A DNA stretch of 64,000 bases, from contig NC_015312.1 in the NCBI RefSeq assembly GCF_000196675.2, positions 6,278,501-6,342,500 of the forward strand, written 5' to 3'. Numbering within the stretch: position 1 is the stretch's first letter; every line of letters begins with the position of its first letter. The translations under genes were made by a program, and so were the position numbers. Shown piece after piece: positions 8,516-17,369 of the stretch. This stretch comes from Pseudonocardia benzenivorans CB1190 (lineage in GTDB: Bacteria > Actinomycetota > Actinomycetes > Mycobacteriales > Pseudonocardiaceae). The notes below the pieces were generated by a model, which had not been told where the DNA came from, did not search any database, and saw only the letters and a program-made list of their open reading frames with translations.

Positions 8516-9619
8516 TCAGCCGAACTCGGCGTAGACCGCGCGCTCGAAGTCCGCGTACACGCCGAGCGCGGCGTCGGTGATGAACGGGAGGAACTGGCTG
8601 TAGATCGCCCCGCTGACGCCCGTCGTGGGGTCGACCCAGAAGTGGGTGTTGAACACTCCGGCCCAGGCGCCGCTGTAGGGCGCCCGCATGCCGGGGGCCT
8701 GGGCGGTGTTGAGCAGCAGCCCGAGCCCCCACTTCAGACCCGCCGGACCGTTCCACGGGCCCGAGGTCTCCGGTTCGGCGGTCGGGATGTGCACGGGGAA
8801 GTCGAGGTCGCCGATCTGGTTGCGGAACGCGTCGTCGACGGTCTCCGGGTTCAGGATCGTCGCCCCGTCGAGCGATCCGCGGTTGAGCAGCATCTGCTGG
8901 AACCGCGCGTAGTCGCGCGGGGTGCAGTAGATGCCGTGGCCGCCGGCCCACCACTGCGGGGTGGGCGACCAGTCGATCTCGGTGGCCGCCCACCCGTCGT
9001 CGGTCGGGACGTGCACCGCGACCAGGTCCTTCCGGGCCTCCGCGGTCGGGGCGAACGTCGCGCTCCGCATGCCCAGCGGCTCGAACACGTGCGCGGCGAG
9101 GTAGTCGTTCAGCGGCTGCCCGCTGACCGCCTCGACGACCTCCCCGAGCCAGTCGGTGTTGATGCCGTACTCGAAGCGGGTCCCCGGGTCCGCGACCATC
9201 GGCGCGGAGAAGATCGCCCGGTCGCCCGCGAGCACGTTCGGGGTGCCGGTGACCTCCTCCCAGCGGTGCACGTCGGCGTTCCAGAACCAGTAGCCGAACC
9301 CCGCGGTGTGGGTGACGAGCTGGCGGACCGTGGCGGACGACGCCGGGGGCCGCAGCGTCGGGGTGTCGCCGTCGAACCCCGTGAGGACCCGGACGTCGGC
9401 GAACTGCGGCAGGTACTTCTCGACGGGCGCGTCGAGGTCGAGGTCACCGCGCTCGACGAGCTGCAGCGCGGCGACGGTCGCGACGATCTTGGTCATCGAC
9501 GCGATGCGGAACATGGAGTCCGGCGTGGCGGGCCGTTCGGCCCCCGCGGCCGCCGGTCCCGCGGCGCCCTCGTAGAGCACCTGGTCGATCGAAGCGGAAC
9601 TCGTCGAAGCAGAACTCAC
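8516..9619 (-). CDS. Class C beta-lactamase-like serine hydrolase (EstB/PBP4*-like)
   Basis: 367 residues. The active-site SxxK is SMTK (in RIASMTKIV, near residue 45) and the second element is YGIN (Tyr of YxN) near 150. The third box is degenerate, as in the EstB esterases of this superfamily. No signal peptide is visible, which argues for a cytoplasmic esterase or transesterase rather than a secreted penicillin-degrading enzyme. The GTG at 9619 is preferred because AAGGAGG lies 6 bases before it; an ATG 36 bases further upstream lacks such a site. Substrate unknown. Confidence 0.85.
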   Translation of the reverse strand: MSSASTSSASIDQVLYEGAAGPAAAGAERPATPDSMFRIASMTKIVATVAALQLVERGDLDLDAPVEKYLPQFADVRVLTGFDGDTPTLRPPASSATVRQLVTHTAGFGYWFWNADVHRWEEVTGTPNVLAGDRAIFSAPMVADPGTRFEYGINTDWLGEVVEAVSGQPLNDYLAAHVFEPLGMRSATFAPTAEARKDLVAVHVPTDDGWAATEIDWSPTPQWWAGGHGIYCTPRDYARFQQMLLNRGSLDGATILNPETVDDAFRNQIGDLDFPVHIPTAEPETSGPWNGPAGLKWGLGLLLNTAQAPGMRAPYSGAWAGVFNTHFWVDPTTGVSGAIYSQFLPFITDAALGVYADFERAVYAEFG

Positions 9620-9694
9620 TGCGGCCTCCTTGCCGATGGATGGGAGCACCAGCAAGATAGTGCAGAATATATGGTTGAAGCTAGATCGTCGGGC

Positions 9695-10966
9695 TCACCC
9701 GTTCGGTCCGTGGGCACGTCGACCGCGTCGCGGTCGGGGTCGCAGTCGGGTCCGCAGTCGGACCACCGCCTCGGCCGCGACCCGTCGCGCGGCGTCGCGC
9801 GCGACCCCCAGCAGGACCCGCGCGGGGCCCGGCACGGACACCACCGGGTCGGCGCCGGTGCGGGCGGCCTCGTCGACCGCGCGGGCGAGCTGCTCGAACA
9901 TGCGCCGGCTGACGTCGCCGGCCAGGGCACGGCCGAACTGCGCGATCCGGCCGGTGAGATGGAGGTCGGCCGCCGCCTCGAGCACGGTGCCGCCGTCGGG
10001 ACCCGGGCGCGCGGCCAGCCGGATGTCGGCCTGCGTGGCGCTGCCGCCCACGTCCGTGCCCTGCGCGACGAGCCGCATCCGGTGCTGCCCCGGATCCGAG
10101 TCCAGCACCTGGGCGAGACCCTCGAAGGCGAGCGTCACCGGGCCGAGCGGCACCCGTGCACGTCCGCGGAACAGCCCGCCGTCGAGCGTCTCCACGAGCT
10201 CGGCACCGGGCAGGCACCTGGCCAGCCTGCGGAAGTCCAGCACGACGGCCCAGACGTCGTCGATGTCGGACGTGAGCGCGCTGCTCACCGCCACCGAGGC
10301 GGACGGCGCCCCCGACGGCACCCGGACCTCGGTCGCGCCGGCCCGGCCGGAGGCCGGCTGCTCGGTCCCCGGTTCCGCCGCGGCCGGGCCCCGCGACCGG
10401 GCGAGCACCGTGCGCGACTCCAGGTTCGCCGGCGGCGGCAGCCCGTCCGGATGGGCGGCGGCCGTGTCGGCGACGGCGGCGAGGATCCCGCGGTACCCGG
10501 TGCACCGGCACAAGACCCCCGACATCTCGGCCGGGAGCTCCTCCGGCGTCACCGAGGTGCCCCGCGGGCCGTTCGCGAGCAGGTCGTAGCTGCTCATCAA
10601 CATGCCCGGCGTGCAGAAGCCGCACTGCAGCCCGTGGTGGGCCGAGAAGGCGCGTTGCAGCGGGTGCTGGTCGTCGGCACGCCCGAGCCCCTCGACGGTG
10701 ACGACCTCGGCGCCGTCGCACTGCACGGCGAGCAGCAGGCACGCCCGCGCGGCGTCGCCGTCGACGAGCACCGTGCACATCCCGCACACGCCGTGCTCGC
10801 AGCCGAGGTGGGTACCGGTGAGGCCGACCTGTTCGCGCAGCACGTCGGCCAGGTGCATCCGCGGCGTGACGGCGACCGTGACCTCGGCTCCGTTCACGGT
10901 CATCCGGACGTCCGTCGCCTCGCCGGGCCCGACCCTGGCGGGGCGCGGTCGCGGGTACCCGGTCAT
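9695..10966 (-). CDS. Fused [2Fe-2S] (CoxS-like) and CoxG/SRPBCC protein of a molybdenum hydroxylase
   Basis: 423 residues. The N-terminal 175 are a complete CoxS-type small subunit: plant-type cluster CEHGVCGMC plus a later Cys, then the C-terminal cluster CGFCTPG and CRCTGY. After a linker of about 45 residues comes a CoxG/SRPBCC lipid-binding-like domain (from SASVAVSSALTSDIDD to about residue 365) and a basic tail. CoxG is normally separate and thought to attach or help mature the CO dehydrogenase complex. Its fusion to the Fe-S subunit would anchor the electron-transfer subunit. The ATG overlaps the CoxM stop by 4 bp, so the two are translationally coupled. Confidence 0.9.
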   Translation of the reverse strand: MTGYPRPRPARVGPGEATDVRMTVNGAEVTVAVTPRMHLADVLREQVGLTGTHLGCEHGVCGMCTVLVDGDAARACLLLAVQCDGAEVVTVEGLGRADDQHPLQRAFSAHHGLQCGFCTPGMLMSSYDLLANGPRGTSVTPEELPAEMSGVLCRCTGYRGILAAVADTAAAHPDGLPPPANLESRTVLARSRGPAAAEPGTEQPASGRAGATEVRVPSGAPSASVAVSSALTSDIDDVWAVVLDFRRLARCLPGAELVETLDGGLFRGRARVPLGPVTLAFEGLAQVLDSDPGQHRMRLVAQGTDVGGSATQADIRLAARPGPDGGTVLEAAADLHLTGRIAQFGRALAGDVSRRMFEQLARAVDEAARTGADPVVSVPGPARVLLGVARDAARRVAAEAVVRLRTRLRPRPRRGRRAHGPNG

Positions 10967-11835
10967 CGTGACACCTCGCTCGACCGGGCCCGGGCGAGCG
11001 CCGCGCCCAGCTCGCGCGCGGTCAGCACGGCGAACAGGCGTCGCCGGTAGCCGGTGGAGCCGTGTCCGTCGCCCCCGGTGTCGACGAGCTCGCGGGCCAG
11101 GTCAGCCGTCGCGCCGCGCAGGGCGTCGGGGTCGTCACCGACCGCGGTCATCAGCGCGGTGACGTCGCGGAAGACCGGGCGGTCGGAGATGCCGAACCCG
11201 GCGAGCCGTGCGGCGTCGACCGCGCCCTCGCGGACGGTCACGGCCGCGGCGACCCCGGCGAGCGCGAAGTCGCCGTGCCGGCGCGCGATCTCGCCGAACC
11301 CGAAGCCGTCCCCCGGCGCCGCGACGGGGAACTCCACCGCCGTGACGACGTCCTCGGCGCCCACGGCCGTCGTCATCGCGCCGACGAAGAACCCGCGTGC
11401 GTCGACGGTCCGCCGTCCCGCGGGGCCGGCCAGCTCGATCCGGGCCCCGAGGCAGCAGGCCACGGCGGGGAGCTCCGCGGCCGGGTCCGCGTGCGCGAGG
11501 CTCCCGCACACGGTGCCGCGCGAGCGCAGCTCGCGGTGCCCGACGAACGGGAGGGCCATCCCGAGCAGCGGGACCGCGGCCGCGTCCGCGGCGCGCTCGA
11601 CGCCGCGCTGCCGCACGGCCGCGCCGACCCGCAGCCGGTCCCCGGTGCGGCGCAGCTGCTGCAGCTCCTCGATGGCGGTGATGTCGACCAGCGTCGCGGG
11701 CCGGCCCAGCCGCATCGCCAGCACCGGCACCAGCGACTGGCCCCCGGCCAGGACCTTGCCGTGGCCGTCGGCGAGCTCGGCGACGGCGTCGGCGACGGCG
11801 GCCGGGCGGACGTAGGCGAACGGTGCGGGCTTCAT
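10963..11835 (-). CDS. FAD-binding medium subunit of a molybdenum hydroxylase (CoxM-like)
   Basis: 290 residues, usual length. The N-terminal FAD-binding part has the family motif AGGQSLVPVLAMRLGRP (near residue 32), where AGGQS binds the pyrophosphate, and a second motif RGTVCGSLAHADPAAELPA (near 115). The C-terminal domain is the CO-dehydrogenase flavoprotein type. It accepts electrons from the [2Fe-2S] subunit and passes them to an external acceptor. It overlaps the upstream enoyl-CoA hydratase gene by 1 bp and the CoxS-CoxG gene by 4 bp. Confidence 0.93.
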   Translation of the reverse strand: MKPAPFAYVRPAAVADAVAELADGHGKVLAGGQSLVPVLAMRLGRPATLVDITAIEELQQLRRTGDRLRVGAAVRQRGVERAADAAAVPLLGMALPFVGHRELRSRGTVCGSLAHADPAAELPAVACCLGARIELAGPAGRRTVDARGFFVGAMTTAVGAEDVVTAVEFPVAAPGDGFGFGEIARRHGDFALAGVAAAVTVREGAVDAARLAGFGISDRPVFRDVTALMTAVGDDPDALRGATADLARELVDTGGDGHGSTGYRRRLFAVLTARELGAALARARSSEVSR

Positions 11836-12614
11836 CAGCGACCCGTGAACTCCGGCTTGCGCTTCTCTCCGAACGCCTTCACGCCCTCGGCGAAGTCGTT
11901 GCTCGACCGCAGCATCGCGTAGGCCTTCCGCTCCAGGTCGATGCCGGTGTAGAGGGGCCCGTCGACGCCCTTGTCGAGGACCTCCTTGGCCGTCCGCTGC
12001 GCGATCGGCGAGAACGTGGCCATCTTCGCCGCAAGCTCGTCGGTCGCGGCCGTCAACGCGGCGCGGTCGTCGTGCAGGCCCGCGACGAGACCCCAGTCCA
12101 GGGCCTGCTGCGCCCCGATCCGGGTGGCCGTCATGATGTGGAACTTCGCACGCGACAACCCGATCAGTCGGGCGAGCCGCTGGGTGCCGCCCGAGCCCGG
12201 GATCATGCCGAGGTTCATCTCCGGCAGCGCGAACTGGCTGCGCGGCGTGGCCAGCCGGATGTCGCAGGACAGCGCGAGCTCGAGCCCGACCCCGAAGCAG
12301 TAGCCGTCGATCGCGGCGATCACCGGCTTCGGGCTGCGCGCCGCGGCGGTGACGTTGTGCCCGAGATCGGTGAAGTCGATCGGGTCGACCTCCATGAAGC
12401 CGGCGATGTCACCCCCGGAGGTGAAGTGCTCGCCGTCGCTGCGCACGACGACGACACGCACGTCCGGGTCCGCGTCGATCTCCGCGAAGCGGTCCGCGAC
12501 CAGCCCGCGCATCTCCCAGGTGATCACGGTGTACCTGCCGTGCGACAGGGTCAGGTAGGCGACCCGTCCGTCGCCGCTGCGCTCGAGGAGGACGTCCCCG
12601 CCGGTCAGCGCCAT
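11835..12614 (-). CDS. Enoyl-CoA hydratase/isomerase family protein
   Basis: 259 residues of crotonase fold. Oxyanion-hole segments are HFTSGGDI near residue 65 and CFGVGLELALSCD near 108. The Glu-bearing loop ALPEMNLGMIPGSGGTQRL (near 130) keeps the second catalytic-region Glu, and the first is replaced by the region around ELALSCD. It acts on a CoA thioester: hydration, isomerisation or hydrolysis. Being inside a molybdenum hydroxylase operon that also holds an acyl-CoA ligase suggests that the hydroxylase product or substrate is carried as a CoA ester. Confidence 0.88.
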   Translation of the reverse strand: MALTGGDVLLERSGDGRVAYLTLSHGRYTVITWEMRGLVADRFAEIDADPDVRVVVVRSDGEHFTSGGDIAGFMEVDPIDFTDLGHNVTAAARSPKPVIAAIDGYCFGVGLELALSCDIRLATPRSQFALPEMNLGMIPGSGGTQRLARLIGLSRAKFHIMTATRIGAQQALDWGLVAGLHDDRAALTAATDELAAKMATFSPIAQRTAKEVLDKGVDGPLYTGIDLERKAYAMLRSSNDFAEGVKAFGEKRKPEFTGR

Positions 12615-12615
12615 G

Positions 12616-15042
12616 TCAGTCGGTTCCTTTCTGCTGGTCCGCGTCGAGGAGCTGATGCAGCACCTCGCCGTGCAGCGGGAGGCTGCGGATCGACACCCCG
12701 GCCGGGGCGAGCGCGTCGGCGACGGCGTTCGCGAAGGCGACGGGGAAGCTCATCGACGACCCTTCGCCGCAGCCCTTGGCACCGAGCGGCGTCAGCGGCG
12801 ACGGGCTGACGACGTGGTCGGCACGAAGGTCGAACCCCGCCTCCGCGCTCGTGGGGCAGAGGTAGTCCAGGAACGTGCCCGCGGTGGGCTGGCCGGAGTC
12901 GGCGTAGGTGAACTGCTCGTACATCGCCCCACCCAGCCCGTGGGTGAGCGCCCCGTGCACCTGCCCGTCGAGCAGCTGCTGGTTGAGCACCGTGCCCGCG
13001 TCGTGCACCGACGACACCCGGTCGATGTCGATCTCGAGGGTGTCCGGGTCGATCCGGACGGCGACGATCTCGGCGACGAACCCGTAGCACAGCGAGGAGT
13101 TGATGCGGTCGTCCTGCGTCGCCGCGCGGATCTCCCGCGGGGTGAACGCGGCCTCCTCGTAGAGCCGGGCCGACACCCCGTCCGGGAGCGCGCCGGGGTC
13201 CCAGTGCACGAGCCCGGCCGCGTGCCGGAACTGCACGGCCCGCGCGTGGTCGTCGCGGTGGCGGACCGTCCCGTCGACGAGCTCCAGCTCCTCGGGTGCC
13301 GCGTCGAGCAGGACCGACCCGGCGGCCCGCACGGTCTCGGCGATCCGGTCGGCCGCCTGCACGACCGCGCTCGTCACCAGCGGGGCGAAGCGCGACGAGT
13401 AGCTGCCGGAGGTCACCGTCCACGGCGTGGTCGCGGTGTCCATGTCGACGACGGCGCGGACCTGCTCCTCCGGCAGCCCCAGCCGGCGGGCCGCCACCGA
13501 CCGGGCCACGGTGGCGTGGCCCTGCCCCTGCGGGACGCTGCCGAGCAGCACCGTGACCCGGCCCTGCAGGTCCACCGAGATCCGGACGTGCTCGGTGGAG
13601 CCGGACTTGTCGCGCCCCGGCTTGCGCTGCTCGGCGGGGGTGGCCAGACCGACGTAGCCGATGTTGGTCCCGGACGGGTCGACGACCAGGCCGACCCCGA
13701 TCCCGTAGTACGCACCGTCGGCGCGCGCGGCGGCCTGACGGGCCCGAAGCTCGTCGAGCTCGGCGTTCTTCTCCGCGAGCGCCAGTGCGGCCCGGTAGTC
13801 ACCGGAGTCGTACACGCCGCCCGACGGGGTCTCGTGCGGGAACGCGTCGACCAGGTTGCGCCGTCGCACCTCGAAGGCGTCGGTGCCGGTCGCGGCGGCC
13901 ACCGCGTCCATCAGCCGTTCCAGCCCGAAGTAGAGCTGCTGGCCACCGAACCCCCGGTTCAGCCCGGTGGGCATCGTGTTCGTCACGACGGCACGCGCGC
14001 GGATCTCCACCGCCCCGATGCGGTACGGGCCGGTGACGTTTCCGAAGCAGCGGTAGAGCGTCGACGGTTCGGGTGGGCGCAGGTAGGCGCCGACGTTGTC
14101 GACGAGGTCGACCTTCAGTGCGGTGACGCGCCCGTCGGCGTCGACGGCCGCGGCGCAGTGCATCGCGCGGTCGGCCCCGGTCGAGCTGGCGAGCAGGTGC
14201 TCGAGGCGGTCCTCCGTCCACCGGACCGGCCGGCCCGCGTGCTTGGAGGCCAGCGCCATCAGCACCACGTACGGGTAGATGCCGGCCTTGATCCCGAAGC
14301 TGCCGCCGATGTCGGCCGGCACGTGCAGCCGCACCTGCGAGGTCGGGACGCCCAGCGCCCCGGCCATCACCGGGACCATGGTGAACGGGCCGTGGAAGTT
14401 CGCCCACGCCTCGACCGCGGGGCCCGCATCGGTGTCCTGCCAGTGCGCGATGACGCTGTAGCACTCCATCGGCACCGACGAGTAGCGCGGGAAGTCGTAG
14501 TCGGCCTCGACGACGGTCGCCGCCGCGGCGAAGGCCTCGTCCACGGCACCGAAGGAGAACGTGCGGTCGGTCGCGACGTTGCCGTCGGCGTCCTCGTGCA
14601 GCCGCGGGGCGTCGGGCTCCAGCGCGCGCCGCGGGGACACGACCGCCTCGAGCGGCTCGTACTCGACGTCGACCAGCTCGGCGGCGTCCTCGGCGGTGTA
14701 GCGGTCGGTCGCGACGACGACGGCTATCGGCTCGCCGACGAACCGCACCCGGTCGACCGCGGTGGGGTGGTACGGCATCGGGGTCGCGGTCGACAGCGGG
14801 AAGGGCCGGACCGCGGCGCGCACGTCGTCGGGACCGATGACGGCCGCGACACCGGGGTGGGCCCGGGCCCGCGTGAGGTCGACCGAGCGCAGCCTGCCGT
14901 GTGCGACGGTCGAGCGGACGACCGCCGCGACGAGCGTCCCCGGCAGCGGGTCGAGATCGTCGAGGAACCCGCCGTGCCCGGTCAGCAGCGCGGCGTCCTC
15001 GACGCGCGACGGCGTCCACCGCGCAGCGCGAACGTCAGACAT
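12616..15042 (-). CDS. Molybdopterin-binding large subunit of a xanthine-oxidase-family hydroxylase (CoxL/XdhA type)
   Basis: 808 residues. After the N-terminal alpha/beta hammerhead domain the Moco-binding domains show GGSFGIK, NRGFGGQQ, VPQGQGHAT and the C-terminal GAKGCGEGSS, whose Glu is the catalytic base of the family. It lacks the AYxCSFR Cys loop of true CO dehydrogenases (NTMPTGLNRGFGG stands there), so CO is not the substrate; a heterocycle, aldehyde or aryl-CoA hydroxylation is more likely. The start at 15042 overlaps the end of the ligase gene by 8 bp. The gene abuts the hydratase gene with a single-base gap. Confidence 0.93.
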   Translation of the reverse strand: MSDVRAARWTPSRVEDAALLTGHGGFLDDLDPLPGTLVAAVVRSTVAHGRLRSVDLTRARAHPGVAAVIGPDDVRAAVRPFPLSTATPMPYHPTAVDRVRFVGEPIAVVVATDRYTAEDAAELVDVEYEPLEAVVSPRRALEPDAPRLHEDADGNVATDRTFSFGAVDEAFAAAATVVEADYDFPRYSSVPMECYSVIAHWQDTDAGPAVEAWANFHGPFTMVPVMAGALGVPTSQVRLHVPADIGGSFGIKAGIYPYVVLMALASKHAGRPVRWTEDRLEHLLASSTGADRAMHCAAAVDADGRVTALKVDLVDNVGAYLRPPEPSTLYRCFGNVTGPYRIGAVEIRARAVVTNTMPTGLNRGFGGQQLYFGLERLMDAVAAATGTDAFEVRRRNLVDAFPHETPSGGVYDSGDYRAALALAEKNAELDELRARQAAARADGAYYGIGVGLVVDPSGTNIGYVGLATPAEQRKPGRDKSGSTEHVRISVDLQGRVTVLLGSVPQGQGHATVARSVAARRLGLPEEQVRAVVDMDTATTPWTVTSGSYSSRFAPLVTSAVVQAADRIAETVRAAGSVLLDAAPEELELVDGTVRHRDDHARAVQFRHAAGLVHWDPGALPDGVSARLYEEAAFTPREIRAATQDDRINSSLCYGFVAEIVAVRIDPDTLEIDIDRVSSVHDAGTVLNQQLLDGQVHGALTHGLGGAMYEQFTYADSGQPTAGTFLDYLCPTSAEAGFDLRADHVVSPSPLTPLGAKGCGEGSSMSFPVAFANAVADALAPAGVSIRSLPLHGEVLHQLLDADQQKGTD

Positions 15043-16549
15043 GCACCTCACCCCGTGAGGTGTAGTCCCCCGCGGCCAGCACGCGCCGCAACGTCTTCCC
15101 GACGGCCGACCGGGGAACGGCGTCCACGCTGATCACCCGCTTCGGGCGCTTGAGCGAGGGCAGCTGCGCCCTGGCGAAGTCCATCGTCGCCTGCGCGGCG
15201 ACCACGGGGTCACTGCCGGCGGCCGGGACGACGAACGCGGTCACGGCATGCCCCCAGCGCTCGTCGGGCAGGCCCACGACACACACGTCGGCGACGTGGG
15301 CGCACCGGACGAGGGCCGCCTCGATCTCGTCCGGATAGATGTTCTCGCCGCCGGAGTTGATCATGTCGTCGACCCGGCCGGAGACCCACAGGTCACCGTC
15401 GTCGTCGGCGACCGCGAGATCACCGGTGAAGTACCAGCCGTCACGGATCGCCTTCGCATCGGCGTCGGGCCGCCGCCAGTAGCCGCGGAAGGCCTCCGCG
15501 CTGGCCATCGAGACGATCACCTGGCCCTGCTCACCCGCGCGGACCTGGTCGTCGACCGCGGCTCCCACCGAGGGGTCGACGAGCCGGACCCGCGAATGGA
15601 TCCCCGCCCGGCCCGCGCACCCCGGCTTCGCGCCGACGTCGGGGTTGATCGTGAACGTGTAGATCTCGGTGCTCCCGAAATGGTTCACGAACGACCGCGG
15701 GCCCACCTCGGAGACCAACGTCTCGGCCAGGGACGGCGTCATCGCCGCACCGGCGTAGGCGAGCCGGTCCAGCTCGTCGGCGGCCCCCAGCTTCCCGGTG
15801 CGCACCAAGGACCAGTACATGGTCGGCACGAGGTACAGCGACGTCACGGCGTTCGCGCGGATCAGCTCGACGGCCTCGTCGGCGTCGAAGACCGCCTGGC
15901 CGACCCAGGTCCCGCCGACGAGGACGCTCGTGAGCAGGGTGCGCAGACCCATCGTGTGGAACAGCGGCATCACGCCGAGAACCGTCTCGCCGAGGCGCTG
16001 CTGGGTCTGCACCGCGTGCGCGACGGCGGCGCTGTACTCGGCCCGATGGGTCCGGGGAACCCCTTTCGGCCTGCCGGTCGTCCCCGACGTGTAGAGCATG
16101 ACCGCCACGTCCGACTCCGCGGGCGCCGCCGGCGCGGCTCCGTTCTCGCGGTCGGCGGCGCGGTCGAGCTCGGCCGCATCGAGCAGGGTGCAACCGTCGC
16201 CCGCCGCGGCCCGCCCGCGCTCCTGCGCCGAGTCGTCGGCGACGAGGAGCCGGGCGCCGCTGTCCTGTACGCAGTAGCGGGTCTCTCCCGCGTCGAACCG
16301 CGTGGACAGCGGCACCGATACCGCCCCGAGTCGCTGCACGGCGAGGTGCAGGCTGGCCAGCGGTTCGCCGCCGCGCATCGTGACCGCGACCCGGTCACCG
16401 CGGCGCGCGCCGTGCCGGGCCAGCGCCAGCGCCAGTCGCGTCACGCGGTCGTCCCAGGCGGCGTAGGTCAGGTGGCGGCCGGTGCCGACGACCGCGGGCC
16501 GGGACGGGAATCGCTCGGCTGCGCAGCGCAGCATCGTGCTCGCGTCCAT
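15035..16549 (-). CDS. AMP-dependent acyl-CoA synthetase/ligase
   Basis: 504 residues. The P-loop-like A3 motif is YTSGTTGRPKGVP (near residue 155), A5 is FGSTEIYTF, A7 is WYFTGDLAVADDDG and the hinge/A8 is GRVDDMINSGGENIYP. The catalytic Lys of A10 is in RSAVGKTLRR near the end. It activates a carboxylic acid to its CoA ester. It is the first gene of the molybdenum hydroxylase operon, so the pathway probably begins with CoA activation and continues with hydroxylation and hydration. The start is fixed by AGGAGC before the ATG at 16549. Confidence 0.92.
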   Translation of the reverse strand: MDASTMLRCAAERFPSRPAVVGTGRHLTYAAWDDRVTRLALALARHGARRGDRVAVTMRGGEPLASLHLAVQRLGAVSVPLSTRFDAGETRYCVQDSGARLLVADDSAQERGRAAAGDGCTLLDAAELDRAADRENGAAPAAPAESDVAVMLYTSGTTGRPKGVPRTHRAEYSAAVAHAVQTQQRLGETVLGVMPLFHTMGLRTLLTSVLVGGTWVGQAVFDADEAVELIRANAVTSLYLVPTMYWSLVRTGKLGAADELDRLAYAGAAMTPSLAETLVSEVGPRSFVNHFGSTEIYTFTINPDVGAKPGCAGRAGIHSRVRLVDPSVGAAVDDQVRAGEQGQVIVSMASAEAFRGYWRRPDADAKAIRDGWYFTGDLAVADDDGDLWVSGRVDDMINSGGENIYPDEIEAALVRCAHVADVCVVGLPDERWGHAVTAFVVPAAGSDPVVAAQATMDFARAQLPSLKRPKRVISVDAVPRSAVGKTLRRVLAAGDYTSRGEVHV

Positions 16550-16569
16550 CGACGGCGCTCCTGTCAGTC

Positions 16570-16593
16570 CGACGGTATAAATTCGACGGTATA
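16570..16593. promoter_or_regulatory. Direct repeat in the divergent ligase/PadR promoter region
   Basis: CGACGGTATA occurs twice (16570-16579 and 16584-16593) with a 14-bp period, 20 bp upstream of the ligase start. The TATA-containing copies could overlap a minus-strand -10 box. A plausible binding site for the divergently encoded PadR regulator; PadR proteins more often use inverted repeats, so this is tentative. Confidence 0.4.
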
Positions 16594-16674
16594 GGAGCGA
16601 CCGTTTGGAGGCAATCCGGGGCCGGCGGTGGCCGACTAGGCTTCGCGGGGCCGGCACAGGAGGCATCGCGGGGC

Positions 16675-16706
16675 GACGCCGTACCCGAGAGACGCCGTAC
16701 CCGAGA
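16675..16706. repeat. 16-bp perfect tandem duplication
   Basis: GACGCCGTACCCGAGA is present twice head to tail (16675-16690, 16691-16706) just upstream of the PadR gene's ribosome site. It looks like a small replication slippage duplication and may alter the 5' untranslated region. Confidence 0.7.
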
Positions 16707-16722
16707 TCGGAGGAGGCCCGGG

Positions 16723-17343
16723 GTGTCCGAGGTGCGACTGTCCCCGTCGTCCTACGTCGTTCTCGGCATGATCGCCCTGCGCGGACCGTCGACGCCCTAC
16801 GACCTCAAACGCGGGGTGAGCCACTCCGTCGGCTACTTCTGGAACTTCCCGCACGCGCAGCTCTACCTCGAGCCCGACCGGCTGGCCCGGCTCGGGCTGC
16901 TCGACGTCGAGATCGAGAACGCCGGTCGCCGCCGCAAGACCTACTCCCTCACCGAGGCCGGCCGCGACGCGCTGCGGCGATGGCTCGCGTCGCCGACCGA
17001 AGAGCACTTCGAGATGCGCGACATCGCCGAGCTCAAGCTCTTCTTCAACGAGGCGGGCGAGCCCGAGAACGTCACGGCGCTGGCTCGCGACCAGATCCGT
17101 CAGCACCGGGACCGCATCGCCACCTACGAGTCGATGGTGGAGCGCTTCGGCGGCAACCCCGACGCCCGGCCGCGGATGATCACCCTCGAGCTCGGACTGG
17201 AGATGGAGTACGCCGCCCTGCGGTTCTGGACTGCGCTCGACCGCGGCGAGGTCGACCACCTGCGGGCACGTCGCGACACCGAGCGCGCCACCCTCCTCGA
17301 GGAGCCGACCCCCGACCTCGCCGGACCCGCCTCCGACGCCTGA
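16723..17343 (+). CDS. PadR family transcriptional regulator
   Basis: 206 residues. The winged helix starts at SSYVVLGMIALRGPSTPYDLKRGV, the PadR N-terminal signature, with the wing DVEIENAGRRRKTYSLTEAG. The C-terminal Vir_C-like helical region mediates dimerisation. GTG start with GGAGGA upstream. Divergent from the ligase/molybdenum hydroxylase operon across 173 bp, so control of that operon in response to an aromatic or related acid is the natural inference; PadR itself senses phenolic acids. Confidence 0.88.
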   Translation: MSEVRLSPSSYVVLGMIALRGPSTPYDLKRGVSHSVGYFWNFPHAQLYLEPDRLARLGLLDVEIENAGRRRKTYSLTEAGRDALRRWLASPTEEHFEMRDIAELKLFFNEAGEPENVTALARDQIRQHRDRIATYESMVERFGGNPDARPRMITLELGLEMEYAALRFWTALDRGEVDHLRARRDTERATLLEEPTPDLAGPASDA

Positions 17344-17369
17344 CCGCAGTCGTTCCCGGCGCGCCGCGC

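Noticed and set aside
12616..15042. Carbon monoxide dehydrogenase large subunit
   Set aside because: The active-site Cys loop AYxCSFR is absent.
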